A model generated the notes under the pieces. The model did not search any database. It saw only the letters and a program-made list of their open reading frames with translations, and was not told the origin of the DNA. From Acanthosepion pharaonis (taxonomy: Eukaryota > Mollusca > Cephalopoda > Sepiida > Sepiidae): DNA of 64,000 nt. Shown here in pieces: positions 21,448-32,260 of this stretch (position 1 is the first letter of the stretch; the number at the start of each line of letters is the position of its first letter). Location of the stretch: contig CAHIKZ030000247.1 of assembly GCA_903632075.3 (NCBI GenBank), forward strand, positions 1,170,001 to 1,234,000. Direction: 5' to 3'. Made by a program: the position numbers and the translations under genes.

Positions 21448-21830
21448 TGGACTCTCTCGGCGCCGACGACAAATGAGGGCTCAATAAAATAAAGAGATGC
21501 TGAACCTCTATGGACACGCATGTGTCTCCCAAGGCCTTCAGATATTTTGCAAACTTTTAGACAGATGGAAGATGTGGTTGGGACATTTTATTCGAGTACT
21601 TGAAGATCAATTGCCACATGTTTCTACGAGTGGAGAGCAAGGCCTGCTTTACTGCGTGCGACAAAGCCATAGTGACGTGTAAGGCTATTATTGAGTGGAG
21701 CAGCATGACGCCGGCTTTCTTTAATATTTGCCCGCAGTTGATCCCAATGTTCAAGTCGGCCTCGCTCAAATCTTTGTATAGATGAGAAGCAAGACAGACG
21801 TTGACGGTTTTTTTCCCCAGGAATTAAAGA
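21445..21830 (-). repeat. Dispersed repeat with C2H2-finger-like remnant, copy B
   Basis: Homologous to 20247-20530 and extending further. The minus strand reads FVARSKAGLALHS, KHVAIDLQVLE and then CLKVCKISEGLGRHMRVHR. Better preserved than copy A but with stops. Confidence 0.5.
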
Positions 21831-21924
21831 TGCAGCTGCATCGCTTCAGATTGTCTTTGAGTTTGTCCTTGTAATACAAGAGTAGCCTTTCAGCTGACCT
21901 GCTTGTTAGAAGCTGGCCAAAGAC

Positions 21925-23945
21925 AAGATGTTCTGCGAAACTAATCTTAACTCTTCAATCCCTCCTCTGATTTCTCGATTCCTGGCTAACTTTCTCCCCT
22001 TAGACATGAATCTAAAGTCCACGTGAATGGCCTGGGAGTTTATGTCTGCGAACATCTCCCGCTGACAAGTGAACTCTCTTTTGAATCTTCAGACCATTCT
22101 TACATGTGTCTTCCTCACTCTCTACTTAACTCAGTCAGCTATCTCTTCTTTTTTCTATGTTCCCCTTCCTCTCAAGACTGTTCCGTGCTAGATAGTATTT
22201 CCGATAATATAGACATGGCCATTTCCCTACACCCGTTTGCAAACATATTCGTGTTCGGTGACGTTAATGCCTACCATACCAAGTAGCTTAAACACTTTCT
22301 CACTGACCTCGCTGGCAACCAGACTCTTAACTTCTCAATCACTCAATCTCTCAGGCAAGTGGTTGACTTCACCACGCGTTTCCCCAGTAACCCTGACGGG
22401 CACACTTCTCTTCTGGATCTCTTTTTACCTCTATCCCTGACTCTTCTACTACGCAGTTCTGTCCTCTTGGTAACACTGACCATGCGGTAGTGTCTGCTCC
22501 CCAAACAGCCAAGAACCTCCTACCAACAGATCATATCTTTTTGTTATCAACAAGCAGATTGAGACTCGTTTCGTGATTTCCTTCGTGACGTCCCTTGAAA
22601 TGTTGATCATTTTAATCATCCTGTTCAAAAATGCGCGTCTGGGTGAAAGGCGTCATCGATGTTTTCATCCCAGCAAGGAAATACCAAGTTAAACCAAGTT
22701 CATCTCCTTGGTCTCCACCTGCATGCTCAGCCACTACAAGAATTACTTCTTCCGGCTGTACCAGAGAGACACCTCTGATTGCAACAGACGTATCTTTATC
22801 TCTGTTCGTAACGAGTGCAAGCGTGTCCTCAATGAAGCGAAGCTGCTTGCTGATAGAATGAAGCAACATATAGCATCTCGCAAATTCGGTTCCAGAGATT
22901 ATTGGCTGCTCTGTAAGAATGTGCTGGACAACAGCAAATCCTCAATATCGTACTATATTTCTGAGATGAGGTATTATGTACATTATTTACATTATTCGGA
23001 CTATTTTCCTCATCTTTGTTGTCATATTTACCACAACGTTTCGGCCGTTGTACGCTCAGGCCTTCTTCAGGTGGTTGGAATTCAGTTCGACATTCCAACC
23101 ACCTGAAGAAGGCCGGAGCGTACAACGGCCGAAACGTTATGACAAATATGGCAACAAAGATGAGGACGATAGTCCGAATAATTTAAATAGAGTAAATCCT
23201 CATTCCGTCCTCTATTCAATCAATTCGAAGTCTTGACATATACAGCAGATAAAGTTGAATGCTTTGTTCGGAAATTCTTTTCCAACTCAGCATTCGACTC
23301 TCACGACCTATTCGGTTTTGCCTGGTCTGCTGTTGACGTGCTTACAGCCATCACTGAATATGTATATCAAGCTCTTGATAATAACGACGAAGCTCGAACT
23401 GTGGCTCTAGATATCGCAAAGGCGTTTGACAGAGTTTGGATTGCCGGTCTTCTACATAAGCTTCAGAGCTATGGTGTTATAGGAAGATTGTTTTATTTAA
23501 TCTAGTCATTCCTATCTAATCGTGAAATGAAGGTCGTTCTGGACGGGCTCGCTTCCAGATCCTTTCACATGAATGTCGTGGATGTCCTCCAGAGCTCTAT
23601 CCTGGGTCCTACACTGTGTCTGATCTTTATCAGTGATCTTCCTGATGTCATCAGCTCCCAAGTACGCATTTATACAAATAACACTACCATTTACTTCTGT
23701 CTTCTGTCTCAATAGCAAATCCATCAGAGCAGACAAAGTTAACATGGCCGCTGCTCATGAAAAGGACCTCCAATCAGTTTACGTCCGTTGTCTTGCTACA
23801 ATCTTCAAAAATTTAAATGCAACGTCAATCGCCATCTTCTATTGTCTTGAAATTTGTTCATCTTTCATCCTTTCCTCAAATTCTCATTTTCACTCTCTGT
23901 AAAAACATGCGTACTAATGGCAATCCAGCCATACTTGGGGCGAAA
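21925..23945 (+). pseudogene. Jockey/CR1-like LINE ORF2 (endonuclease plus RT), decayed and interrupted
   Basis: In order: endonuclease part VHVNGLGVYVCEHLP, SSDHSYMC, then NIFVFGDVNAYH (family GDFNAHH) and VVDFTTRFP; linker ARKYQVKPSSSPW, CKRVLNEAKL, GSRDYW; RT part ADVLTAITE-like VDVLTAITEYVYQALD, VALDIAKAFDRVW, LLHKLQSYGV, SILGPTLCLIFISDLPDVIS. The catalytic YADD is changed to YTNN (IYTNNTTIY). The RT fingers between SAFDSH and GFAWS are deleted. Foldback DNA interrupts it at 22950-23216. A LINE 3' end follows to about 23945. Dead copy. Confidence 0.82.
22950..23216. mobile_element. Foldback element inserted in the LINE
   Basis: A near-perfect inverted repeat: tttacattattcggac, catctttgttgtcatattta, acgtttcggccgttgtac, ccttcttcaggtggttgg, then the reverse complement. 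The axis is near 23085. Each arm contains CTGAAGA, paired GGCC blocks and GAAAC, a hammerhead-like order (minus strand 23039-23070, plus strand 23103-23143), but no clean GUH cleavage site. Related arms lie at 28965-29485, 56925-57045 and 63880-64000. Confidence 0.75.
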
Positions 23946-24300
23946 TTATAAAAAATAAAGCCTGCTATTGCTTATACAAGAAAGATGTCCGGCCCACCTG
24001 AGTTGGGTTTTCATTAGGATGATTTCAGTACCCATCATGTTGCATTTAGTCAGAACTTCACTTCTTCTAATGCTTTCACCCAGATGTCTCTTGGAGATCG
24101 TACGTAGGCAACACATATCGAAGGCATCAAGTTGATTGATGTTACAGTCGGTACAGAGTCTAAGATTCTGCACCATTGATTAATGATGTCGGTACTACTG
24201 ACTTGTACACTTCAAATTTGCACCTTAAAGAAAACATGACATGTATTCCAAATCCAGGAATAAAGATTACCGAAGGGAGGATTAGCCTTTCCAATCCTGC
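23946..24300 (-). pseudogene. LINE RT C-terminus of another family
   Basis: The minus strand reads SLRCKFEVYKSVVPTSLING, then QLDAFDMCCLRTI, RRSEVLTKCNM and MKTQLRWAGHL. This is the ending of a common LINE family (K..VY...VL.SLLYG.E, LEAF.MRCLR.I, LRWAGHV). Several stops. It abuts the mariner on its right. Confidence 0.75.
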
Positions 24301-24319
24301 ACTCAATTTCTTATATATA

Positions 24320-25578
24320 CAAGGTAACCAAAAAAGTTCTGTTCGTTTTAAAGGGAAAAAAAGAAAACGCTTCACAGTATGTGTAACTGATATTTAGTCT
24401 TCGAAGTAATCGGCATCCAGCACCTTCTGCCAACGTGTCTCCAGCTGTTCAATGCCCTTGCCGTAGAACTTGGGGGATTTTGACGCAAAGAAGCCCGTAA
24501 GTGCTTTGCGCAAGTCTGCTTCATTGGTGAAGGATTTCCCACGAAGATGATTATCCAGGGAGTGGAAGAGGTGGTAATCGGATGGCGCAAGGTCAGGTGA
24601 ATAAGGTGGATGGCACAAAGTCTCCCACCCCAGTTGCTATATTGTATCCCTGACCACTCGCGCGACATGCGGCCTGGCGTTGTCATGGAGGAAAAGCACA
24701 GCTTTGCGATTCACCGGTGCTGGCTCCTTCTGGCGCAATGCCTGTTGCGCACGTTTCAATTGCTGCGAGTATAGGTCTCCAATAACCATTTGGCCCGTTG
24801 GTAGCAGTTCATAATGAACCACTTGACGACCTGTCCACCAGACACAAAGCATAATCTTGCGTGGGTGCATAGGCGGTCTTGTGGTGTGAGGGACAGCATC
24901 CTGAGGAGACAACCAATGTCTGGAACGCTTGGGAGTTTCGTACATAACCTACTTTTCATCACTGGCAAGCACTCGATTGAATAAGGATGCGGTACGGTGG
25001 CGAGAAAGCAGCGTTACGCAGGCTGCCACTCGTTGTCCCTTGTGGACCTCCAACAGCGTTTGCGGAACCCACTTACCCAGTTTGTACATCTTACCTAGGC
25101 GGTGCAGGTGAAGTCTAACTGTTTCCTCGGAAACGTTGAACTGTCTTGCAAGTTCACCACACGTTAGACTACTGCCCTCTTCAATGGCCGCCTTCAGGAT
25201 TCCGTCATTCAAGACCTGTGGTCGTCCACTGCGAGGCTCATCATAGAGAGACAAATCTCGCAACTTGAATTTTCGAAACCAACGCCTTGCAGTACGTTCA
25301 TCCATGGCACTATCCCCAAACGCTTGACATATGCGGCGACTTGATGCAGCTGCTGATAAGCCTACTTTGAAGTCGTGAAGCAAACAGCCCCGAACGAGAT
25401 CTCTACACACTTCCATCCTTCTCACAGCTGTTCGGCTTATAACTGATGTTTTTTATAACGTCTGATGTTCCTACTTCCGGCTGTCCGAATTTGAAAACAA
25501 TTGCTACACGCATTTCGTATATATTTCAACTTCATTCAATGACTAATCAAAAAACGGACAGAACTTTTTGGGTTACCT

Positions 25579-25580
<2 letters not shown>
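24320..25580 (-). mobile_element. Mariner transposon with terminal inverted repeats and TA target duplication
   Basis: Ends are caaggtaaccaaaaaagtt (left) and the complement of caaggtaacccaaaaagtt (right), inverted repeats of about 28 bp with few mismatches. TA flanks both ends, the mariner target duplication. The right end sits in a pure (TA)n tract (25581-25620). Total length of about 1.26 kb is normal for mariner. Confidence 0.92.
24394..25425 (-). pseudogene. Mariner transposase with two in-frame stops
   Basis: Cut-and-paste transposase of about 344 codons, the family's usual length. N-terminal paired helix-turn-helix: RRICQAFGDSAMDERTARRW, then GRPQVL linker and a second helix LARQFNVSEETVRLHLHRLG. 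Catalytic residues: first D in SDEK, second in FLHDNARPH, third in SPDLAPSDYHLF, with 34 positions between the last two (DD34D, counting one stop). A TAG replaces the Trp of the DEKW motif (near 24950), and another TAG lies after VVRDTI (near 24642). The frame is otherwise intact, so the copy is fairly young. Confidence 0.9.

Positions 25581-25581
<1 letters not shown>

Positions 25582-25621
<40 letters not shown>
25582..25621. repeat. (TA)n microsatellite
   Basis: Pure TA run directly outside the mariner right end. Confidence 0.9.
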
Positions 25622-25623
<2 letters not shown>

Positions 25624-25624
25624 G

Positions 25625-26330
25625 GTGCATGCGCATTTTTTGTTTTTGATTTGTTGACTGCATGGTATAGTGATGTCAGTTGGATATCGTCTGTGAGAAA
25701 AAGAGTACCATAACGCAATTCCCCCCACCCCACAGAAATTTGGAAACGGCACGCTGTACTGCTTGGCATTCGCGCCGGGAGCTCCAATACGAACATTTTT
25801 AGAGTGTTTAGTGCGGAGGATTCGGAAAGAGTTGAATGATATGTCCAGTCAACATCATGGTGTTTAGAGTGATCACTAGTGATGGCGACGTTATGCCTCC
25901 ATTCATCTTCCCACAGGGCCTCAGACTCAACACGAAGATCTAGATCAAGTGCCTTGAGGAGGTAGTTCTGTCCTGAGTCAAGTGGGTGGTAGCTGGAAGA
26001 ACCTATGTCTGCCAATATGACTCTACACTATGTCACACAAGCAAGAGAATCCAGTCATGGCTGTCAGACAATTTCTGCGGCCACATCAACCCTGACATCT
26101 GGCCACCTAACATCCCAGACTGCAATCCCTTTGATTATTATGTGTGGGGTGCGGTTAAGCGAGAGATAAAAAAAAACCTTTTAACACCAAAGATGTGCCG
26201 ATAGCAAGGATTGTGGCAGCATTCACCAACTTAAACAAGGAGACCGTCCAGAGGAGTTGCAGAAGATTCCGAAGTCGTCTGGAGGCCGTGGTTGAAGCCA
26301 AGGGGGATTTTATTGAATAAATTTCCGCTT
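25625..26330 (+). pseudogene. Tc1/mariner-superfamily transposase remnant, DD37D spacing
   Basis: Frames read VNIMVFRVITSDGDVMPPF, then YVCQYDSTLCHTSKRIQSWL, DIWPPNIPDCNPFDYYVWGA, then after a shift TNLNKETVQRSCRRFRSRLE and EAKGDFIE. The D of YDST and the D of FDYY are separated by 37 residues, a maT-type spacing. The N-terminal half is missing or unrecognisable. Confidence 0.78.
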
Positions 26331-26439
26331 TAGCATTTCAAGATGTTTTTGTGTAATTTTGTTAAATATATCTGTCAAAATGAGATGTCAGTGTTATTTT
26401 CATTTTTGCATAATTTAGACGACAATTTATCCATCGTAC

Positions 26440-26449
26440 ACTATATATA

Positions 26450-26513
<64 letters not shown>
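26440..26513. repeat. (GT)n microsatellite
   Basis: About 31 GT units after a short TA run. Confidence 0.95.
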
Positions 26514-26514
<1 letters not shown>

Positions 26515-26589
26515 CAGAGAAGGGAAGAGAGAGAATGGTAAAACAATTTTTTAGGCAATCTTAATTTGTTCATGTTAAGATTGATTAAA

Positions 26590-26780
26590 GGTAGAGCGTT
26601 AATGAAAGCAGTTGTTGTATGAGTTGTAAGAATAAGAATTGCAGTTTATTCGGGTATGCGTGAATGATAAAGGTTAACGCCAGCCTTGAAGACTTTAAGA
26701 TTTTAGTGGCCGGGAAAGTATCCTCTTGATATTCTGCTCCAAAAAGCAGCAGAAGGCACCACCTAAAATTATAACAGAAT
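26590..26780 (-). pseudogene. Jockey/CR1-like LINE terminus
   Basis: The minus strand reads RISRGYFPGH and NLKVFKAGVNLY, the FP..YNL..FK..VN ending of the family at 4848-5215. The region 26781-27179 upstream on that strand may be further decayed LINE but I could not align it. Confidence 0.55.
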
Positions 26781-27179
26781 CAGCGGCAGTCCGTTGCTGT
26801 TTCATAAGTGGATTCTGCATGTCTCGTTCCATATGTGCCACAGAAGAAGGTCATGAAATCAAGTGTGTGGGTCACTTCTCTGCAACTTGAGGTCCACCCG
26901 AAACAAATTCACGCCATCCGCATTTTCTTCTACTCTGATTTTCTTTCTCTTTCAACCAACTCTTGGAAAGCCAAACGGCGATGCGAAATGGATGAGAAGG
27001 TTTTCGCGAAACAGGAAGCTTCTAGTCCTGAACCTGCACGTTGGTGATGAATGTTGTCATCAACATCATCATCATAAAGGAAGCAATCAACAAAGAAGAA
27101 ATTAAATTCTTCGAGATAAAGCCGATGACGATCCTTCTCTACAAGGCCTGAGGGCATTCAAGATAGAGGGTTACTGATG

Positions 27180-27310
27180 GCGGTTATTGTATGAACAGTA
27201 AGAGTAAGTGGTGTATATGTGTGAATGATAGCGGTAACCCAAGTCTTGATGAGGTTAAGACTGTAGAATCCTGGAAAATATCCTTCTGGGATTCTGTTCA
27301 ACAAAGCGAC
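27180..27310 (-). pseudogene. Jockey/CR1-like LINE terminus, second copy
   Basis: The minus strand reads NRIPEGYFPGFYSLNLIKTW, matching the same terminal motif. Its 3' part (cagtaaccctctat) is also seen near 27795 and 38380. Confidence 0.5.
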
Positions 27311-27319
27311 ATTGCCTGC

Positions 27320-27430
27320 TTGATTCATTCATTCATTTTCTCCGGCTTATCAACCCTTTGCAAGTTATTTAAAGCCAGAAGATATTTTTCGATGTTAAGA
27401 ATTTTTTGGTGCGGTGAGATGATTATGGCT
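27320..27430 (+). repeat. Dispersed repeat fragment
   Basis: ggcttatcaaccctttgcaa, gttatttaaagccag and gatgttaagaattt match 482-540 and the start of 45150-45600 and 51645-51990. Confidence 0.5.
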
Positions 27431-27479
27431 TTGTGATATAAGTCTTACTAATTAACCGATAGGTGGGGGGATAACAAGT

Positions 27480-27612
27480 GTATTTGCGCGCAAGTGAATA
27501 TAATAAAACCCAACGGGAATTGGAACTCGGCTCTATGATTAACCATTCCTGGCCGTTATCCATTACACCACCTGCACATCCAAGCTTACAACACATGCTT
27601 CTCCCAAGCAGT
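27480..27612 (-). mobile_element. tRNA-derived SINE head
   Basis: The minus strand reads ggtggtgtaatggataacgg (A box), then agagccgagttccaattcc (B box). Same family as 13742, 15365 and 32636. Confidence 0.7.
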
Positions 27613-28190
27613 CAGCCATTTAGGTACTGACCAGGCTCGACATTTTTTAACTTCGGCGATTGTACGGGAACCAATGTTTCGTCTTGATACGGTCGTTAGC
27701 CAAGGGTCAATCGTTATTTATCCTCCTTATCTTCATAATTTTCACTTTCTACTACCGCCTCTTTCATTCATATCACATATTCGCCTTTTAACAGTAACCC
27801 TCTACCTTGAGGGACTCTCGTGTCTTGTATTGGGTGAAATTCTGTAAGGAAGTAAATTTGATGCCATATAAGATCCACTTTTTCTCCAGATATTGCAATT
27901 TCATAAATAGAAATTCATGAAATTGCACAAAAAGAGTTATTTTGAACTGAACAAACCAGGCAGATGCACGCTGTTCCATTAACATTCGGTTTATCCTCTA
28001 ATAATTTCTAGAGTATTCCTTTTTCGAATGGGGTGTCTTAAATGTCCGTACTACGTAGATGCCATTAAATTCACGAACTACATATCTTCAAATTGCCCCC
28101 AAAATGTTTTTCGTTATTAATTGAAAGAAAAACTAACGAAATATAGAAACAATAATGACATTGCTTCATTTAAGGAGGAATTTGAAGAAA
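27613..28190. other. Mostly unrecognised; short LINE 3' UTR-like piece at 27690-27830
   Basis: tatcctccttatcttcataattttc and accgcctctttcattcatat resemble the 3' flank of the LINE tail at 5130-5200. The rest is AT-rich with no supported feature. Confidence 0.4.
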
Positions 28191-28194
28191 TTAA

Positions 28195-28612
28195 GATTAT
28201 TATCTCTACCACTACTACCACTACTACTACTACTACTACTACTATTACTGCGAAACGTCTAATACTCCCAAAACTTCTACATTACTATTATTACTACATT
28301 ACTACTCAGTAACTAGCACTAATACTACTACTGTTACTACGTAACTACTAATAATACTACAGCTACTGCTACTATTACGTAAGTTATACTACTACAACTA
28401 CTACGTAACTACTATTACTACTACTAATACTACAACAACGACGACATAACTGCTACGACGTAACTACTACTACAACTACTGCTACGGAACTACTACTAAT
28501 ACTACAACTACTAATGCTACTACGTAACGTCTACTACTATGTAACTATTATTATTACTACATAACTATTACAACTACTACTATTACGTAACTACTACTTT
28601 ACGAAGTCTAAA
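28195..28612. repeat. Imperfect (ACT)n trinucleotide array
   Basis: About 400 bp of tacta/ctact triplets, purest at the left end (28207-28245), broken by recurrent gtaacta and gaacta variants. Decayed rather than recently expanded. Confidence 0.9.
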
Positions 28613-28964
28613 CAAACAATATAGTGTAGAAGGAATATAAATATATAAGACTATAACTATAGAAATAAATTGGTTTAACACTTTTCTTGTAGCCTAATTG
28701 GTAAAACCATGACGTTATTGGATAAATCTCCAAAGGCCAGACAAGGTGTGCTTAAATTTAGCCGGGAGTTTACTCTTTATGTACTACAGACTCGCTCTTA
28801 AGGTGTCAAAATGTGTTCACTATCACCTGCTCGCTCAATTGACTGTTCCAATAAGAGATACAAGAAACGACAAGTCGGACGATATAGAAGATGCGCTAAA
28901 AATCGGAACCGATAACATGTTTATTCATTTAATAAATAAAATAGTTTCTTTATATGCATTATGG
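28613..28964. other. No recognisable gene; weak tRNA-like text at 28690-28725
   Basis: tgtagcctaattggtaaaac resembles an A box but no B box follows at normal distance. The 75-residue frame at 28746-28973 is not recognised. Confidence 0.35.
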
Positions 28965-29485
28965 ACACTTTGACGTGGTGTAATGGTTAACAAGCTTGTA
29001 TTAGCGATAAGAAAATCGCTATATTCAAATATATTATTTACATTGTTCGGACTGTTGTCCTCATCGAACTGAGCCCTTTATTTCGCCCATCGGGGTAAAT
29101 TGTTATAGTGCCATGCTTCTTCCAGGAGTCTCAGTTATCTCCCTTTAATTCAACCCTCCAAGTTTTTGTTCACCACGACAGTAGCAATGTATTGAACTCA
29201 GACCTCTTTGGGTCAAGCCACTGGATCCAACCAACGCTTTTATCCAATGTGCCATATTGTGAGTTCAATAACTGGCTACAAAAGTGATGAGCAAAAACTT
29301 TGAGAGTTTAGTTAAGGAGAGACGTCTGAAAGGGCCATGACACGTGGAACTATAATAATCTACCCCGGTGGATGAAATAAAGGGTTCAGTTCAAAATTCC
29401 AGTCACCTCCAGCCTCGTGAATATGGCAATAAATATGAGGACAACAGTCCGAACAATGTAAATAATTAAAATACTTCATCTCAGA
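28965..29485. mobile_element. Foldback element, large copy, with tRNA-like text at its left edge
   Basis: Left arm (29030-29115): atttacattgttcggactg, ttgtcctcat, gaactgagccctttatttcg, cggggtaaattgttatag. Right arm (29350-29475) is its reverse complement. The right arm also holds gccatattcacgag and ctggaggtgactgg, absent from the left arm. The block where relatives carry the CTGAAGA..GAAAC motif is replaced or lost here. The interior of about 230 bp is unrecognised. At 28970-29010 cgtggtgtaatggttaacaa looks like an A box. Confidence 0.7.
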
Positions 29486-30033
29486 AATATAGACAGATAT
29501 CAAATATATCATTTGGAAATTTTGTTGGCCTAATTAAAATATGATGCTATTTAAATGGCCTACAGTTGCATTTTTGCAAATGCGCGTTCTTTGAAATCGT
29601 GGCGCAATATTTGAACCACTCCATATACAGTTCTGTAATCTGCCTTTGTATTCAAATGATTCTCAGAGATACTTTACATAAGGGTCATTTACGTAAAATA
29701 ACCCGCGAGAGTTATTTAGAATCCACGAGACTTAGCACAAAGTGAAATAGTCTATTAGCGACGAGGAGACTCAACTATTCAACAGAGGTAAAGAACTTTT
29801 ATTGTTCCGACAGCACTGTAATGAAACGCCAAAAATGACCTGATCTTAAAATTTAAAAACAATGTAAGATAAAAGAGAAACTTTATTAATAGCCATTTAT
29901 GTCTTCAAATATATTGGGAGAAAGTTAACAATTTCTGATTCGGTAAATATGCGAAAACAGTTTCACTGTACATAGAAATATTTGAATCTCTATCTCAGAT
30001 AATCTATTTACAAAGAAACAGTCGTTTACAGCC
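29486..30033. other. No recognisable gene
   Basis: AT-rich; no supported feature. Confidence 0.5.
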
Positions 30034-30037
30034 CCCC

Positions 30038-30081
<44 letters not shown>
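30034..30081. repeat. (CT)n microsatellite
   Basis: About 20 CT units. Confidence 0.9.
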
Positions 30082-30085
<4 letters not shown>

Positions 30086-30149
30086 CTATTTTACAGTTTC
30101 CATCTCTCTTTATTTCGCTATTTAATTCTTTGTTTATATAGAATAATAA

Positions 30150-30620
30150 TTACTTCAAGGTTCTTATTACTGGATACGAAAATTTGAGTTGACTATTAAA
30201 CAATATATTTATTTATTTTCGTTTACCGTCCTAAAGATTCGAAAAATGTTATTAAAGAAAGATATGCGCTCTCCGTTAGGATTCGAACCTGCGTCCCCCT
30301 TGACAAGTGAAACCGTTGTTAGATCAGACGTGTCTTCGACTCATCCACGAAGTCCGTCTCCGATCACGCAAAGTTGAATAGTGCCTTATAAACGCAAATC
30401 TTTCTCAGACTCTCGAAACATTTATATATGCTCAGTTTCATATCCTAAAATAAACAAAACAATTTCTAAAGAAAAAATGGATTATTTATTTATTAATTAT
30501 TATTACTTAAACATTATTATTAGTGGATATCCATGTTTGAGTAGACGTTCCGATTATTTATCAAACAATATATTTATTTATATTCATCTACCAACCTGAA
30601 TATTTAAGAAATCTTATTAG
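30150..30620 (-). mobile_element. tRNA-like SINE unit with partial tandem copy
   Basis: The minus strand of 30260-30350 reads gtggatgagtcgaagacacg, then gacgcaggttcgaatcctaa (B box). The flank attattagtggat and tattaaacaatatatttattta occurs at about 30164 and again at about 30524, so part of the unit is repeated about 360 bp apart. Related to 15960-16870. Confidence 0.6.
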
Positions 30621-30644
30621 ATAAAACTGCCGATCCGTTGTTTG

Positions 30645-31290
30645 TCTCTTCAGTCTTGTTTGCGGATGAGACAACATTTTTGAAGAGAGGAATAGCAAAT
30701 TTACACAACCAACATTTGTACACCGATCGGAACCCCATGGTAAAATACAGGCTAGACACTAGCATCAGTTTACGATTAATGTGTGGGCTGGAATTGTAAG
30801 TGACTGTCTGCTAGGTTCATATGTTCTCCCAGCACGTCTTACAGGAGCTGTCTACAAGGACGTTATTTCGAACACCCTTCCAGACCTGCTAGAGGATGTA
30901 CTCCTGCTAATTCAAAGACACATGTGGTTCATGCCTGATGGAGCTCCAGCACATTTTAGTCACATTGTTCACGATGCACTGGCTGGAATCTATCATGAAA
31001 AGTGGATAGGTAGGGAAGGAATGGTTCCATGAACTGCACGTTCCCCCGACCTAAGTCCTTTGGATTTTTATCTGTGGAGCTACCTAAATCAATTGGTTTA
31101 TGCAACAGACATTAATAATGCAGAGACACTTCGTCAACGTGTCATGGGGACCTGCGAAACTATTTGACACTATGTGGGAGTATTTGAAAGGGTTCACCAG
31201 TCAATGATCCGACGGGTGTATGCAAGTGTAGAAGCAAACGTAGGACATTTTGAACATTTGTTACGAGTTGCTGTGTTGAAGTACCACGAT
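30645..31290 (+). pseudogene. Tc1/mariner-superfamily transposase remnant, DD41D spacing
   Basis: In order: VLFADETTFLKRG (first D), INVWAGIV-like MWAGIVSDCLLGSYVLPARL, LPDLLEDVLLLIQ, MWFMPDGAPAHFSH (second D), KWIGREG, a stop, ARSPDLSPLDFYLWSYL (third D), then FERVHQSMIRRVYASVE and HFEHLL. There are 41 positions between the last two Asp, counting the stop, which fits the DD41D (VS-type) spacing. The N-terminal DNA-binding part was not found. Confidence 0.78.
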
Positions 31291-31730
31291 GGCTTTTTGG
31301 ACATATGTTTATATGGATATTTTACTTTGTTTTGGTGTCAGGAAGCCACTCTTAAAGTTTGTAAAATTATTTTTTATACACGCTGTATGTATGTCTCGTG
31401 CCTTGTGTCTGGCTGAAACATTGAAATGGATAAATTTTGTATTAGTTTTTCGATAGGTTGAATTTTTTAGCTTTCACAGTTAAATTCTATTTCACGCCCC
31501 CCACTCTAACGGTATAGACACGAACTCACTCCACACCGGAGTTGATAAGACAGACGGCCGATATCTTCGTCTGCCAAAATAAGCTATTCGACATATGAAG
31601 TAATTTGGGATTTTATTGTTTGTTAATTATATTGCTCTCTATTAATAAATATTGAGCTCTTTTTGTGGATCAGTTTTAATATTTTATATAACTAAGATCC
31701 ACTTGGATTATACCCCAACGGATTTATTAC

Positions 31731-31733
<3 letters not shown>
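31291..31733. other. No recognisable gene
   Basis: Downstream flank of the transposase remnant; no terminal inverted repeat identified. Confidence 0.5.
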
Positions 31734-31797
<64 letters not shown>

Positions 31798-31874
31798 CTT
31801 TTCTTCACTATATGTTTGTCGTTTAGTTTAACAATCTCACTCCATACGTCCAGTACTTTTTCAATACTCCTCTA

Positions 31875-31919
<45 letters not shown>

Positions 31920-32260
31920 CTTCTCCTTCTCTCTCCCTTTCACTCCCATCTCTTTCTCTTTCTCTCTAATTCCTTTCCCTTTTCTTTAGTTCTTAATCTC
32001 ATTATCTCTTTCAAAGTCTCCCTCATCGTCCCTTTCTTCTTTTTTCCTAACTTTTCTATTCTCGATATAATTTGTTTAAATCCTTGTCCGTGTCTATCTT
32101 TTAATCTTTCCCTTTGTTAATCTCTTTTAAAACATGATTTGGTTTTTATTTATTTCTCATCCTTCTTTTTACTTTTTGTCTTATTTATTTTTCTCTTTGT
32201 ATTTCTTTCTCTCTTTTTTTCTTCTTTCTTTCATCCACTTCCGTCTTTTATACAATGACA
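31734..32260. repeat. (TA)n, then (CT)n and a long pyrimidine-rich tract
   Basis: (TA)n at 31734-31794. 31860-32260 is strongly C/T-rich on the plus strand with a pure (CT)n block at about 31881-31913. Frames here encode only F/L/S-rich low-complexity peptides. Confidence 0.85.

Noticed and set aside
25536..26015. 159-codon minus frame next to the mariner
   Set aside because: Antisense of the DD37D transposase remnant, extended by the (TA)n tract.
28195..28612. Coding poly-Thr/Tyr region
   Set aside because: The ACT array is interrupted by stops in every frame and has no flanking coding sequence.
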